Source of the DNA: Acidobacteriota bacterium
GTDB taxonomy: Bacteria > Actinomycetota > Acidimicrobiia > Spongiisociales > UBA11373
Length of the DNA stretch: 34,835 bases
Direction: 5' to 3'
NCBI GenBank assembly: GCA_022571885.1
Contig: JACZWZ010000010.1
Span: forward strand, 1-34,835
In this document: piece by piece, positions 24,752 to 32,602 of the stretch
Numbering within the stretch: position 1 is the first letter of the stretch
Layout of the letters: every line of letters begins with the position of its first letter
Notes under the pieces: model-generated
Seen by the model: only the letters and a program-made list of their open reading frames with translations
Databases searched by the model: none
Told to the model about the DNA's origin: nothing
Made by a program: the position numbers and the translations under genes

Positions 24752-25091
24752 CGACGGCGAAGAGCAATGAGCATGGCCCGGATTTCGCCGCACTCCTGCT
24801 GGAGATTGCTTGCGGTTCGGCCGAGCAGCAGGCTGAGATCTGAAGCCAGTAGTAGCTCGTACTCCAATTCGGCCGTCGACGCGATAGCGTTGTCGAGGAA
24901 GCGGGCGTAATCGGGTCGCGTACGACGGCTGCTCCCTCCGCGATGTTCGTTTGGATGCCGACGGCTGCACGACGGGTCTGCGACTGGAGTCCATAGACCT
25001 CGGCTTTGGGGTAGCCAGCAGTGGCGTCATGCACAGAGCGGGTCAGCCGATGGGCGCGATTCCAGACACGCAGTTCTCGGAACGGACGCAC
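24730..25091 (-). pseudogene. Four-helix-bundle protein (S23/IVP, Avd-like fold), frameshifted
   Basis: From GTG 25091 the frame reads MRPFRELRVWNRAHRLTRSV, then YGLQSQTRRAAVGIQTNIAEG, the unmistakable first half of the four-helix-bundle family found as an intervening-sequence protein in 23S rRNA genes and, in related form, as the Avd accessory of diversity-generating retroelements. After GAA at about 24925 the family sequence continues in another frame (PDYARFLDNAIAS, then AELEYELLLASDL) to TGA at 24730-24732. A single lost base near 24921-24928 explains the break. Restored, it has about 120 residues, the usual length. Either the gene is dead or the assembly has an indel. Inverted heptamer arrays flank it on both sides. 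Known members are small, basic and thought to bind nucleic acid or protein. Confidence 0.85.
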
Positions 25092-25129
25092 TCAAACACT
25101 GTGAGATCAATCGAGGTCTCCGACAAGGT

Positions 25130-25164
25130 CTTGACTGAGTACTTAATACTGAGTACTGAATACT
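25130..25164. repeat. Heptamer array H10, right terminus of the four-helix-bundle element
   Basis: Five 7-base units (CTTGACT, GAGTACT, TAATACT, GAGTACT, GAATACT) end one base before the minus-strand stop codon of the sulfotransferase-like gene. Read on the minus strand, the array begins GAGTATT after TAG, mirroring the GAGTACT after TAG at the left end. Confidence 0.9.
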
Positions 25165-25165
25165 C

Positions 25166-25885
25166 CTAGATCGCCCACTCTTTCAATCGTTCGAACAATG
25201 GCAGGCACTCGGTCAGCAGCGGCTGCAGGTGGGCCGGGACTGGTTCGTCCTTCTCCCGGTAAGCGGCGAAACCGGTAGATCGATGCACGTTGTCGTACCA
25301 GTGGGGTGCCCACACGCCGTCTTCGGGCTTTGGTCCTTCATCCCAGCTGAGCATCGCCGGATCCCAATCGAGGCCGAGGCGCTTGCACACGGTCGTCAGA
25401 ACCCCTTCTGGATCGAGCAGTAGGCGCTTCGACTCGATGACGATCGGGGAGTCGCCCGACTCGAGGATTCGGTCCAGCATCGACACTTGCATCGGGAGGC
25501 CGGTGCCCTCGACCGTCGGGTTCGGGACCTGATTGATCAGCGACAAAAGCATCTGGCGTGGATCGCGGGTCAGGAGGATGTTCTCCATCTGTCCGAGGAA
25601 CGACGTGTCGAGCTCGATGAGGTGATGGGCCATGTGCTTGAAGAACCTCACCGGTGTCTCTGCGGGACCCAGCAGCAGAGTGCGTACCACCGATTCGCCG
25701 TCGGTGTCTTGGGACCTGATGACGTCCTGGAGGGCCGGGTGTTCAACGCCGGCGCGGCATAAGTAGTGGGCGTAAAGGGGTTCGTCGACAACACTGGTGT
25801 CGCTCCGTTCACGGAAGGCGTACATGACGGCGGTCGAGACGTTGCGTGGTCCCGACCAGAGGTTGATCCGCTTGACGTCATCCAT
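25166..25885 (-). CDS. Sulfotransferase-like P-loop protein coupled to the aminotransferase
   Basis: The 239-residue protein begins with a PAPS-binding-like loop INLWSGPRNVSTAVMYAF and has a ILLTRDPRQMLLSL strand resembling the 3'-phosphate contact of sulfotransferases, followed by helical C-terminal sequence. True sulfotransferase activity is unproven for this branch; many entries carry misleading branched-chain-aminotransferase names because of fusions or gene neighbourhood. ATG 25885 overlaps the upstream aminotransferase stop by eight bases, so the two are co-translated. The stop TAG borders array H10. Confidence 0.8.
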   Translation of the reverse strand: MDDVKRINLWSGPRNVSTAVMYAFRERSDTSVVDEPLYAHYLCRAGVEHPALQDVIRSQDTDGESVVRTLLLGPAETPVRFFKHMAHHLIELDTSFLGQMENILLTRDPRQMLLSLINQVPNPTVEGTGLPMQVSMLDRILESGDSPIVIESKRLLLDPEGVLTTVCKRLGLDWDPAMLSWDEGPKPEDGVWAPHWYDNVHRSTGFAAYREKDEPVPAHLQPLLTECLPLFERLKEWAI

Positions 25886-26795
25886 CGGAGATGTCCCGTT
25901 CCACCAGAGCCTCGTACAGCCGGCGCAGCCGGATCGTCATCTTCCCGGGAGAACCGTCGCCGACCGGTCGGCCATCGACTTCGATCACGGGCGTGAGTCC
26001 GCCGAAGGTGCCGGTCACAAAGGCTTCGTCGGCGGCGTACACGTCCTCGATCAGGAACGGTGCCTGGTGCGTCGCGATGCCAGCCGCCTGCGCCACTTCG
26101 AGAACGGCTCCGCGGGTGATACCCGGTAGGTTGAATTCGCCGGTGGAGGTCCACACTTCACCGTCGCGCACCATGAAGAAGTTGGTGGCGTTGCAGGTGG
26201 CGACCGCGCCGGTTGTGTCGAGCATCAGCGCCTCGTCCGCTCCTGCATCGGTGGCCTGGATGAGGGCGATTACCTCGTGCAGCTTGCTGTGAACGTTGAG
26301 CCGTTGGTCGAGCGTGTCGGGCGGAGGTCGGCGAACGGTGGCGGTGAACAGGCTGATCCCATGCTGGCGTACCGCCGGGTCCGCTTCCTTGTACTCGGCG
26401 ATCACGACGATGTTCGGACCGGAGACGAGGTTGGCGGGGTGCTGGGAGGGGGTTTTCTTGTCGCCGCGGGTGATCATGAGCCGGATGTGAACTCCATCGG
26501 TCATCGCATTGCGGTCTACGACCTCTTGGAGGAGTGCGGTGATACCCCGCCGATCCAATCCGGCGTCGATCGAAGCCGCTTCGAGTCCATGGAACAGCCG
26601 GTCGAGATGCCGATCGAGGAAGGCGAATCTTCCGTGATGGAACCGGATCCCTTCCCAGATTCCGTCGCCGATGAGGTACCCGCTGTCGAAGACCGAGATC
26701 CGCGCCTGGTCGCGGCGAAAGTACTCCCCATTGATGTAAATCAGCACGTCCGCATTGCGCGGGTCGGGGACCGCAGAGTGGGTCGTCTTCGGCAC
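25878..26795 (-). CDS. PLP-dependent class IV aminotransferase (BCAT/DAAT-like)
   Basis: The 305-residue fold-type IV enzyme has the opening INGEYFRRDQARISVFDSG, the arginine-rich RLMITRGDK strand, the Schiff-base lysine Lys171 (RLNVHSKLHEV), Glu-containing GADEALMLD and the cofactor-phosphate loop NLPGITRG. Branched-chain aminotransferase, D-amino-acid aminotransferase and aminodeoxychorismate lyase share this frame. The sequence alone does not separate BCAT from DAAT. GTG 26795 is preferred over the open extension because a TACCCT box ends six bases before it and family homology starts there. Confidence 0.87.
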   Translation of the reverse strand: MPKTTHSAVPDPRNADVLIYINGEYFRRDQARISVFDSGYLIGDGIWEGIRFHHGRFAFLDRHLDRLFHGLEAASIDAGLDRRGITALLQEVVDRNAMTDGVHIRLMITRGDKKTPSQHPANLVSGPNIVVIAEYKEADPAVRQHGISLFTATVRRPPPDTLDQRLNVHSKLHEVIALIQATDAGADEALMLDTTGAVATCNATNFFMVRDGEVWTSTGEFNLPGITRGAVLEVAQAAGIATHQAPFLIEDVYAADEAFVTGTFGGLTPVIEVDGRPVGDGSPGKMTIRLRRLYEALVERDISDG

Positions 26796-26801
26796 CGTCC
26801 G

Positions 26802-26807
26802 AGGGTA
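26802..26807 (-). promoter_or_regulatory. -10 box TACCCT of the aminotransferase operon
   Basis: Minus-strand TACCCT ends six bases before GTG 26795. It lies only 18 bases from the opposing TAGCCT box of the channel gene. Confidence 0.5.
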
Positions 26808-26825
26808 GCCCTGGTGGGTGAGGGC

Positions 26826-26831
26826 TAGCCT
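26826..26831 (+). promoter_or_regulatory. -10 box TAGCCT of the MscS gene
   Basis: TAGCCT ends seven bases before a GTG at 26839 that opens MIERIADALT, the expected channel N-terminus, although that frame is broken at 26869. Confidence 0.45.
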
Positions 26832-26891
26832 CGGAGGTGTGATCGAGCGTATCGCCGACGCCCTCACCTGACTGCTGCCCAGAGCCAGCTG

Positions 26892-27710
26892 TTGCTCACC
26901 GGGGTTTGGCTGGTTTCGCTGGCTGTCATCAGATGGATCGCGCTTGTGGTGGTGCACCGGCGGATCGATGATCCGGCCGTCTGGTATCGCACCCAGAAGC
27001 TTCTCTCCTACTTGATCACGATCGTCGGACTGGTGGTGCTGGCCTCGATCTGGATCCAGGGCAGCGGAGTCGCCACTTACGTCGGGCTGATCACCGCCGG
27101 TCTGGCGATCGCTCTCAGCGACGTCTTGAAAAATCTGGCGGGCTGGTTGTTCATAGTGCTGCGGCGGCCGTTCCGATTGGGCGAGAGGATCCAGATCGGA
27201 GAGCACAAGGGTGATGTCATCGACATCCGGGCGTTCCGGTTCACCTTGTTCGAGATCGCCGGGGAACGGGTCGACGCCGAGCAACCCACCGGGCGTTTGC
27301 TTCATGTGCCGAACGGGCTCGTTTTCACCGAGCCGTTGGCCAACTTCACCGAGGGTTTCCAGTACGTGTGGCATGAGATCCCGGTATTGGTCACGTTCGA
27401 ATCGAATTGGGAGACGGCCCAGCAGATCCTGGCCGAAGCGATCGAGGAGCTGTCACCTGACGAGTCGGATACCCGGGCCTTGGATGAGCTGCGCGAGACG
27501 ATGGTCGAATACAAGATCGGCTACATGTCGATCGAACCGCGGGTGTTTCTGACCGTAAAGGACAGCGGAGTGCTGCTGACCGGTCGGCTACTGGCGGAGG
27601 CGTATTCCCTGCGCCAGGTAGAGGAGACGGTATGGAAGACGGTGCTGCGCGCCTTTGCCCAACACGATGACATCAATCTCGCCTACCCGACCGAGCGCCG
27701 GGTGTCATAG
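26892..27710 (+). CDS. MscS-family mechanosensitive channel
   Basis: The open frame from TTG 26892 gives 272 residues: two or three membrane helices, the pore-helix region GVATYVGLITAGLAIALSDV followed by LKNLAGWLFIVLRRPFRLGERIQI, and a cytoplasmic beta/alpha vestibule. Small-conductance channels release solutes on osmotic downshock. The natural start is probably GTG 26839 (MIERIADALT), but a TGA at 26869-26871 interrupts that frame. One missing base just before it would join both parts, leaving the N-terminus uncertain. The promoter is back to back with that of the aminotransferase. Confidence 0.85.
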   Translation: MLTGVWLVSLAVIRWIALVVVHRRIDDPAVWYRTQKLLSYLITIVGLVVLASIWIQGSGVATYVGLITAGLAIALSDVLKNLAGWLFIVLRRPFRLGERIQIGEHKGDVIDIRAFRFTLFEIAGERVDAEQPTGRLLHVPNGLVFTEPLANFTEGFQYVWHEIPVLVTFESNWETAQQILAEAIEELSPDESDTRALDELRETMVEYKIGYMSIEPRVFLTVKDSGVLLTGRLLAEAYSLRQVEETVWKTVLRAFAQHDDINLAYPTERRVS

Positions 27711-27838
27711 GTGGGTCAAGGGTCCAACAGGCTACGGTCGTCAATGACCGCCACACCTGGCCCATCGATCATGGCGCCGCGAATCTTTGGTCCCTCGAGG
27801 AGCGATTACCCGGGTGGCGAACTGCCCTAGGAGTTTGC

Positions 27839-30727
27839 TCAGGTGGCCAGCAGCTGAGCCCGGGATTCTTCGATCGCCGTCAGCATGAATTGGTACATCT
27901 GGTCGGCGGGCATGGAGGCTCCCTCTTCGGAAAAGCCTTTGGCGCGATCCTTCAGGGCCGCGGTGTAATTGTCCCGGTGGGGCTGCCAGTGCCGTTTGTA
28001 GATGTCCGCCTGCGGGCGACTCAGGTTGGCGAGATGGAAGCCGTCGAGTCTGGCGGCGTCTTCCCACCGCTCCATCTGCGACATGAGGATCGCCATGTGT
28101 CCTGCCGCCAGCTCCATTCGCAGGGGATCAAAGATCGGGGCGCAGTCTCTTACAGCTTCTTCATACAGATCAAGCGCCTCGACCAGGTTCCCGGCTTCGT
28201 GCTCAAACCACGCCGCCAGGCTCTTGGACTCGACCGCAGAGTCGTTGAGCGTCATGTCCCTCTCCATCGCGATGGCTCTTCGAGAGAGGGCGATTGCGTC
28301 TTCTGCTCGATGTAGGAGCGTCAGTGCAAGGCCCTCGTTGACCAAAGTAAAGAGAATCTGGAAGGGCGCACCCCGTTGCTCGAAGATCTCGCGGGCTTCG
28401 CGCTGCTTCTGGATCTCGGTCTCGAAGTCACCTCGATAGCGTGCTATCTGTCCGGCCACCGATAGCACCCAGCCCAAACCAGACGGTTGTCCCAATCGCC
28501 GATATGCCACCTCTGCCGCTTCGAGTCTTTCGGCCGCTTCATCCAGTCGGCTCATCAGCCGGTCACTGAGTCCGACCACCAGCTCGGCGTTGGCGATCAT
28601 CCAGTCGTCGTCGGCGCGCTTGCCACATTCGAGCATCTCCAGCATGTGCTGCTTGGCAGGGTCGAACTCCGATCGGACAAATCTCACGAAGCTCCGCGCC
28701 ATGTGGCCGAGGCCCTCGGCGTATGCGTCAGCCGTTTCGACGCCAAGGGCGATCGCCTGGTCGGCAAATTCATCGGCGTCGTCCATGCGCTGAAAACCCG
28801 CAAAGAGGCCTGCGAAAGCAAGCAACTCCACCCTTGTGCGAGGATCGAGAGTCTCCTGATGGGGCAGCGCCTTGCGGATCCACTCCAGGCCCTCATCGGT
28901 ATCGGACGCCGCCCACCAGTACCAGGCGAGACGAGCAGCTATCCGTGCTGCAATCTCCTCGCGCCCATTCTCCAGCCCGTAGGCCATCGCCGCCCGGAAG
29001 TTGTCGTGGTCGGCCGACAGTTTCTCGTAGGCCTCGGCTTCCCGGGCGTCGTTGAGATGCGGTGCCATCTCGACAGCAAGATCACGGAAGTGCTCGGTGT
29101 GCCGTATCCGCACCTCGTCGACTTCGGCCGATTCGGTGAGGCGGCGCAGCGCGTATTGGCGCAGTGTCTCCAGCATCCCGAATCGACTCGAGATTTCATC
29201 GCGCACCACCATCGACTTGTCTACCAGATGGCCGATCAGGTCGAGTACGTCTAAGGGGTCGACGCCTTCACCGGCACAAACGGCCTCTGCCGCCTCGAGG
29301 GTAAAACCACCGCGGAAGGCGGCGAGGCGCTGGAAGACCGCCCTTTCGTTCTCCGACATCAGGTCGTAGGACCAGTCGACGGTCGCCTCGAGTGTCTGGT
29401 GGCGGGGAAGTGCGGTGCGGCTCCCGCCGGTCAGCAGCCGGAACCGGTCATCGAGCCGTTCAGCGATTTGCTTGACGTCGAGCACCCGGGCCCTGGCCGC
29501 CGCCAGTTCGATTGCCAGCGGCATTCCGTCGAGCCGCTCGCAGAGTTGCTGCACCCAGCGCAGAGCCTCGCCGTCGGTTTCGAATCGCGGATTGGCGTCC
29601 TGGGCGCGTTCGACGAAGAGCCGGACGGCATCGCTTTCCATCGGATCGGCATCCCCTGCACCCGTCAATGACGGGACTTGCCACAGGGTCTCACCGGGTA
29701 CGGCCAGGCCTTCGCGGCTGGTGGCGAGCACGGTGAGATCGGGGCAGTGCTGCAGCAGATGCTGGACGACCTTTGCGGTCGCCGTGATGAGGTGCTCGCA
29801 GTTGTCGAGCACCAGCAGGCATGTTCGTGTCGAGAGGTGGTCGGTTATCTGATCGAGAATGCTCGCGGCGTCCTTGGCCAATGCCGAGTTCCCGCTCCCT
29901 CCCTGGCTGCGAGTCAGACCGAGCACATCGCCGATAGCAGTCGGCACCAGGTCGGCATCGCCGATGGCGGCCAGCTCCACCAGCCAGATCCCGTTGGGGT
30001 ACTCGTCGGCGCTCTCTGCCGCCGCCTGCAAGCCGAGTCGGGTCTTGCCCGAGCCGCCGACTCCGGTGAGGGTGAGCAGGCGGTGGTCGTGGAGGCGCTT
30101 GACCACGTCTTTGAGTTCGAGATCTCGCCCCACGAACGACGTCAGTTGGATGGGGAGATTGTTGGGGTAGGCGTCGAGGGATTGCAGATTGGGGAAGTCG
30201 TCGCGCAGTTCTGGATGCACCACCTGGTAGATCCGCTCGGGGCGGCCAAGGTCCTTGAGAGTGTGTTCTCCGAGATCCTTGAGGGTGACTCCATTCAGCG
30301 AGCCGCCGAGCATCTCTTCGGTCCCCAGCGACAGGATGATCTGGCCCCCGTGACCCACCGCCAGGATGCGGGCGGCGCGGTTGAGTGCCGGCCCAAAGTA
30401 ATCGCCTTCGCGTTCATGAGCGACGCCGGTATGCAGCGCCATCCTGACCCGGAGAGACCCCAGATCACCCCACTCGGCAGAGTCGAGCGCCTGCTGGGCC
30501 GAGACGGCTGCCGCCAGCGCCGCCGAGGGGTCGGTGAAGGCGGCGGCGAAGGCATCGCCGGCGGTGCTGAAGACGTATCCGTCCCCTAGTTCGATCGCCT
30601 TACGAAGAATCCGGTCATGCTTTTCCAGCGCCGCGGGCATGGCTGCATCGTGTTCCTCCCATTTGCGGGTGGAGCCTTCGATGTCGGTGAACAGGAACGT
30701 GACGGTTCCGGACGGCCGGGAATTCAT
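27839..30727 (-). CDS. Class III nucleotidyl cyclase fused to STAND ATPase and TPR-like region
   Basis: The 962-residue regulator has three parts. Residues 1-170 are an adenylate/guanylate cyclase domain with metal Asp15 (FTDIEGST) and Asp58 (GDAF), and the NRAAR element at 116-120. Residues about 195-480 form an NB-ARC/AAA-like STAND ATPase with Walker A TGVGGSGKT (221-229) and Walker B LLVLDNCEH. The remainder is helical, with tetratricopeptide-like repeats. The usual substrate-selecting lysine position reads Phe-Ser (YVFSTAGD), as in many actinobacterial members whose activity is uncertain. No DNA-binding domain is evident. It probably works as a ligand- or protein-sensing switch in the cytoplasm. 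TAACCT lies nine bases before ATG 30727. Confidence 0.88.
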   Translation of the reverse strand: MNSRPSGTVTFLFTDIEGSTRKWEEHDAAMPAALEKHDRILRKAIELGDGYVFSTAGDAFAAAFTDPSAALAAAVSAQQALDSAEWGDLGSLRVRMALHTGVAHEREGDYFGPALNRAARILAVGHGGQIILSLGTEEMLGGSLNGVTLKDLGEHTLKDLGRPERIYQVVHPELRDDFPNLQSLDAYPNNLPIQLTSFVGRDLELKDVVKRLHDHRLLTLTGVGGSGKTRLGLQAAAESADEYPNGIWLVELAAIGDADLVPTAIGDVLGLTRSQGGSGNSALAKDAASILDQITDHLSTRTCLLVLDNCEHLITATAKVVQHLLQHCPDLTVLATSREGLAVPGETLWQVPSLTGAGDADPMESDAVRLFVERAQDANPRFETDGEALRWVQQLCERLDGMPLAIELAAARARVLDVKQIAERLDDRFRLLTGGSRTALPRHQTLEATVDWSYDLMSENERAVFQRLAAFRGGFTLEAAEAVCAGEGVDPLDVLDLIGHLVDKSMVVRDEISSRFGMLETLRQYALRRLTESAEVDEVRIRHTEHFRDLAVEMAPHLNDAREAEAYEKLSADHDNFRAAMAYGLENGREEIAARIAARLAWYWWAASDTDEGLEWIRKALPHQETLDPRTRVELLAFAGLFAGFQRMDDADEFADQAIALGVETADAYAEGLGHMARSFVRFVRSEFDPAKQHMLEMLECGKRADDDWMIANAELVVGLSDRLMSRLDEAAERLEAAEVAYRRLGQPSGLGWVLSVAGQIARYRGDFETEIQKQREAREIFEQRGAPFQILFTLVNEGLALTLLHRAEDAIALSRRAIAMERDMTLNDSAVESKSLAAWFEHEAGNLVEALDLYEEAVRDCAPIFDPLRMELAAGHMAILMSQMERWEDAARLDGFHLANLSRPQADIYKRHWQPHRDNYTAALKDRAKGFSEEGASMPADQMYQFMLTAIEESRAQLLAT

Positions 30728-30736
30728 GGATGGCAG

Positions 30737-30742
30737 AGGTTA
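30737..30742 (-). promoter_or_regulatory. -10 box TAACCT of the cyclase-ATPase gene
   Basis: Minus-strand TAACCT ends nine bases before ATG 30727, slightly further than in the other leaderless candidates. Confidence 0.45.
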
Positions 30743-30772
30743 CGTGGATGGCGTCTCCCATGCCGCGATCCC

Positions 30773-30800
30773 AGGAGTCTCCAGTCTCCAGTCTGGAACC
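30773..30800. repeat. Heptamer array H11
   Basis: Four 7-base units AGGAGTC, TCCAGTC, TCCAGTC and TGGAACC lie in the divergent gap between the cyclase and SRAP genes. Confidence 0.75.
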
Positions 30801-30846
30801 CCGGGCCGGTTCTGTTGGTGACTCTTCCATCTGCGACACTCGCGGC

Positions 30847-31521
30847 ATGTGCGGTCGCTTTGTCCAGGCCCATGACCCGGCCGAGTACGCCGAGTATCTC
30901 GATGCAGGGATCTCGGTGTCGGAGTCGCTTGCTCCATCGTGGAATGTCGCTCCGACCGATCAGGTGTATGCGGTGGCCGAGCACGACGGCCTCCGCCGGC
31001 TGGGCACCTTTCGGTGGGGTCTGATTCCGTGGTTTGCCAAGGATCACAAGATCGGTGCCCGCCACATCAACGCTCGGGCGGAGACGGTTCACTCGAAGCC
31101 GGCCTTCAAGGAGTCGTTCGAGCGGCGACGGTGTGTGATTCCCGTCGATGGGTTCTACGAATGGGAGAAGATGGAATCGGGAGGGAAGTTGCCGCATTAT
31201 CTGTTCCGCCGGGACCGGTCGCCTCTGGTGCTCGCCGGGCTGTGGGCCTCATGGCGCGACGAGAAGGGCGACCGCATTACCTCCTGCACGGTAATCACCA
31301 CCACTCCCAATGATCTGGTCGCTCCGATTCACGATCGCATGCCGGTGGTGCTGACCGAAGACGTGTGGGACCGCTGGCTCGACCCGGACTTCGGCGACCT
31401 GGGGGCACTCCAGTCGATGCTCCAACCGTTCGACCCGGGCTCGATGGCCGAGTACCCGGTGTCGACTCTGGTCAACAAGGTGGCCAACAACTACCCGGAA
31501 TGCATCGCACCTTTGCGGTAG
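30847..31521 (+). CDS. SRAP-domain protein (HMCES/YedK family)
   Basis: The 224-residue protein starts MCGRFV, giving the catalytic N-terminal Cys2 after methionine removal. It keeps Asn75 and Arg77 (INARAET), Glu105 (GFYEW) and His162 (APIHDRMP), the residues by which the family forms a thiazolidine crosslink with abasic sites in single-stranded DNA and shields them from cleavage. The length is normal. ATG 30847 must be the start, since Cys2 is essential; the in-frame extension upstream is array sequence. It acts in the same problem space (abasic sites) as the endonuclease IV-polymerase fusion at 4303 but is not linked to it. Confidence 0.92.
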   Translation: MCGRFVQAHDPAEYAEYLDAGISVSESLAPSWNVAPTDQVYAVAEHDGLRRLGTFRWGLIPWFAKDHKIGARHINARAETVHSKPAFKESFERRRCVIPVDGFYEWEKMESGGKLPHYLFRRDRSPLVLAGLWASWRDEKGDRITSCTVITTTPNDLVAPIHDRMPVVLTEDVWDRWLDPDFGDLGALQSMLQPFDPGSMAEYPVSTLVNKVANNYPECIAPLR

Positions 31522-31606
31522 GGCTGGAAGACACCCCCCATGCCCCTCGTCGGTGCGTTCCTCGGTAATTCCCCCAAGAGGGGGGGAAGGATAAGAAGAA
31601 GAAATA

Positions 31607-31708
31607 TCACTCCCCCCTTGTGTGTCGGGTTGCGCGATAGGGCCGACGGTTCTCTTCTGAATACTCTCCCGTTGTGGGGGAGTCAACGGCCAAAGGCCGT
31701 TGGAGGGG
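31607..31708 (+). repeat. GC-rich palindromic element, copy B1
   Basis: The element contains a C-run, CCGACGGTT at 31643-31651, ACTCTCCC at 31663-31670, a GGGGGAGTCAA block and a closing hairpin CAACGGCC-AAA-GGCCGTTG (31685-31702) followed by GGAGGGG. The same order of motifs recurs at 34695-34800. A further C-run/G-run hairpin lies just upstream near 31571-31586. Confidence 0.75.
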
Positions 31709-31717
31709 TGTCCCGCC

Positions 31718-32602
31718 TTACTTCCTCTCGAACGGGACGCTGTGTTGCCAGTCGGCGAGCAGGGTGCGCAGGGCCGTCACGAAGGACAGGGGTTGGTCGA
31801 GGATGAGGTGGTGGTGGGCTTCGGGGATCGTCACCACCGGGGATACCCGTCCCATCAGCTCGTACATGTATTCGGCCGTGTCCTGAGGTACCACCACGCT
31901 GTGCTCGCCGCGCAGCATCGCCACCCGGCACTTGACCGACGCCAACTGCTCGTTCATCGGCACCATGGTGTGGGTGAACAGGTTGGCGTCGAACTTCCAG
32001 GTCCAACCCTCGTCGGTCTCATGTAGTGAGTGCCTTGCCACGTGATCGATGATCCAGGGGTCCGCCTCCGGCTGGGGTGGGATGAGATGGAAGTGGGTGA
32101 GGGCAGATTTCAGATCGGGGTAGACGCCGGGGGATCGGAAGGCGCGACCGCGGGTTCCCTCTTCAGACTCGGGGTCGGGGCGGCGCACCGGAGAGTCCAC
32201 GATGATGGCCCCGGCGAGGAGTTCTCCGAAGGTGGCGGCCGTCTGGATGGCCACCAGGCCTCCCAGGGAGTGGCCGACGATCACCGGAGGCCGGTCGAAG
32301 CCGACGGTCTCACAGACGGAGACGATCTCTCGCGACCACGCTTCGTGGGAGTAGCGCCGGCGTCTTCCACTATCGCCGTGTCCGCTGAGGTCGAGGGCGG
32401 TGACGTGGTATTGCTGGGAGAACATTGGTGCCAGGTGGCTCCACCAGCGGGCGTGGGCGGCCCCACCGTGGACCAGGACCAGCCCGGGACTGCCGACATC
32501 TCCCCACTCGAGGACGTTGATCGAGGTGCCCTCGACCTCGTGGGTCGACTGGCGCGGTTCTTCGGCAAGAGCCCTCTTGAACCAGCCGGGGGGTTCGGTC
32601 AT
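31718..32602 (-). CDS. Alpha/beta-fold hydrolase
   Basis: The 294-residue enzyme has the oxyanion motif LVLVHGGAAHARWW, the nucleophile elbow GHSLGG with Ser112, an acidic residue in LRGEHSVV and His in IPEAHHHLILDQP. Esterases, epoxide hydrolases and C-C hydrolases all share this plan; no specific substrate can be read. ATG 32602 was chosen because its ATGA overlaps the stop of the metallo-hydrolase gene. The longer reading from 32626 is possible but unneeded. Confidence 0.88.
   Translation of the reverse strand: MTEPPGWFKRALAEEPRQSTHEVEGTSINVLEWGDVGSPGLVLVHGGAAHARWWSHLAPMFSQQYHVTALDLSGHGDSGRRRRYSHEAWSREIVSVCETVGFDRPPVIVGHSLGGLVAIQTAATFGELLAGAIIVDSPVRRPDPESEEGTRGRAFRSPGVYPDLKSALTHFHLIPPQPEADPWIIDHVARHSLHETDEGWTWKFDANLFTHTMVPMNEQLASVKCRVAMLRGEHSVVVPQDTAEYMYELMGRVSPVVTIPEAHHHLILDQPLSFVTALRTLLADWQHSVPFERK

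Noticed and set aside
24717-25164. Diversity-generating retroelement, because the four-helix-bundle protein resembles Avd
   Set aside because: No reverse transcriptase, template repeat or variable repeat is visible, and the sequence looks closer to the S23/IVP branch.
26796-27374. Longer aminotransferase start
   Set aside because: The extension is antisense to the MscS gene, and a promoter box sits right before GTG 26795.
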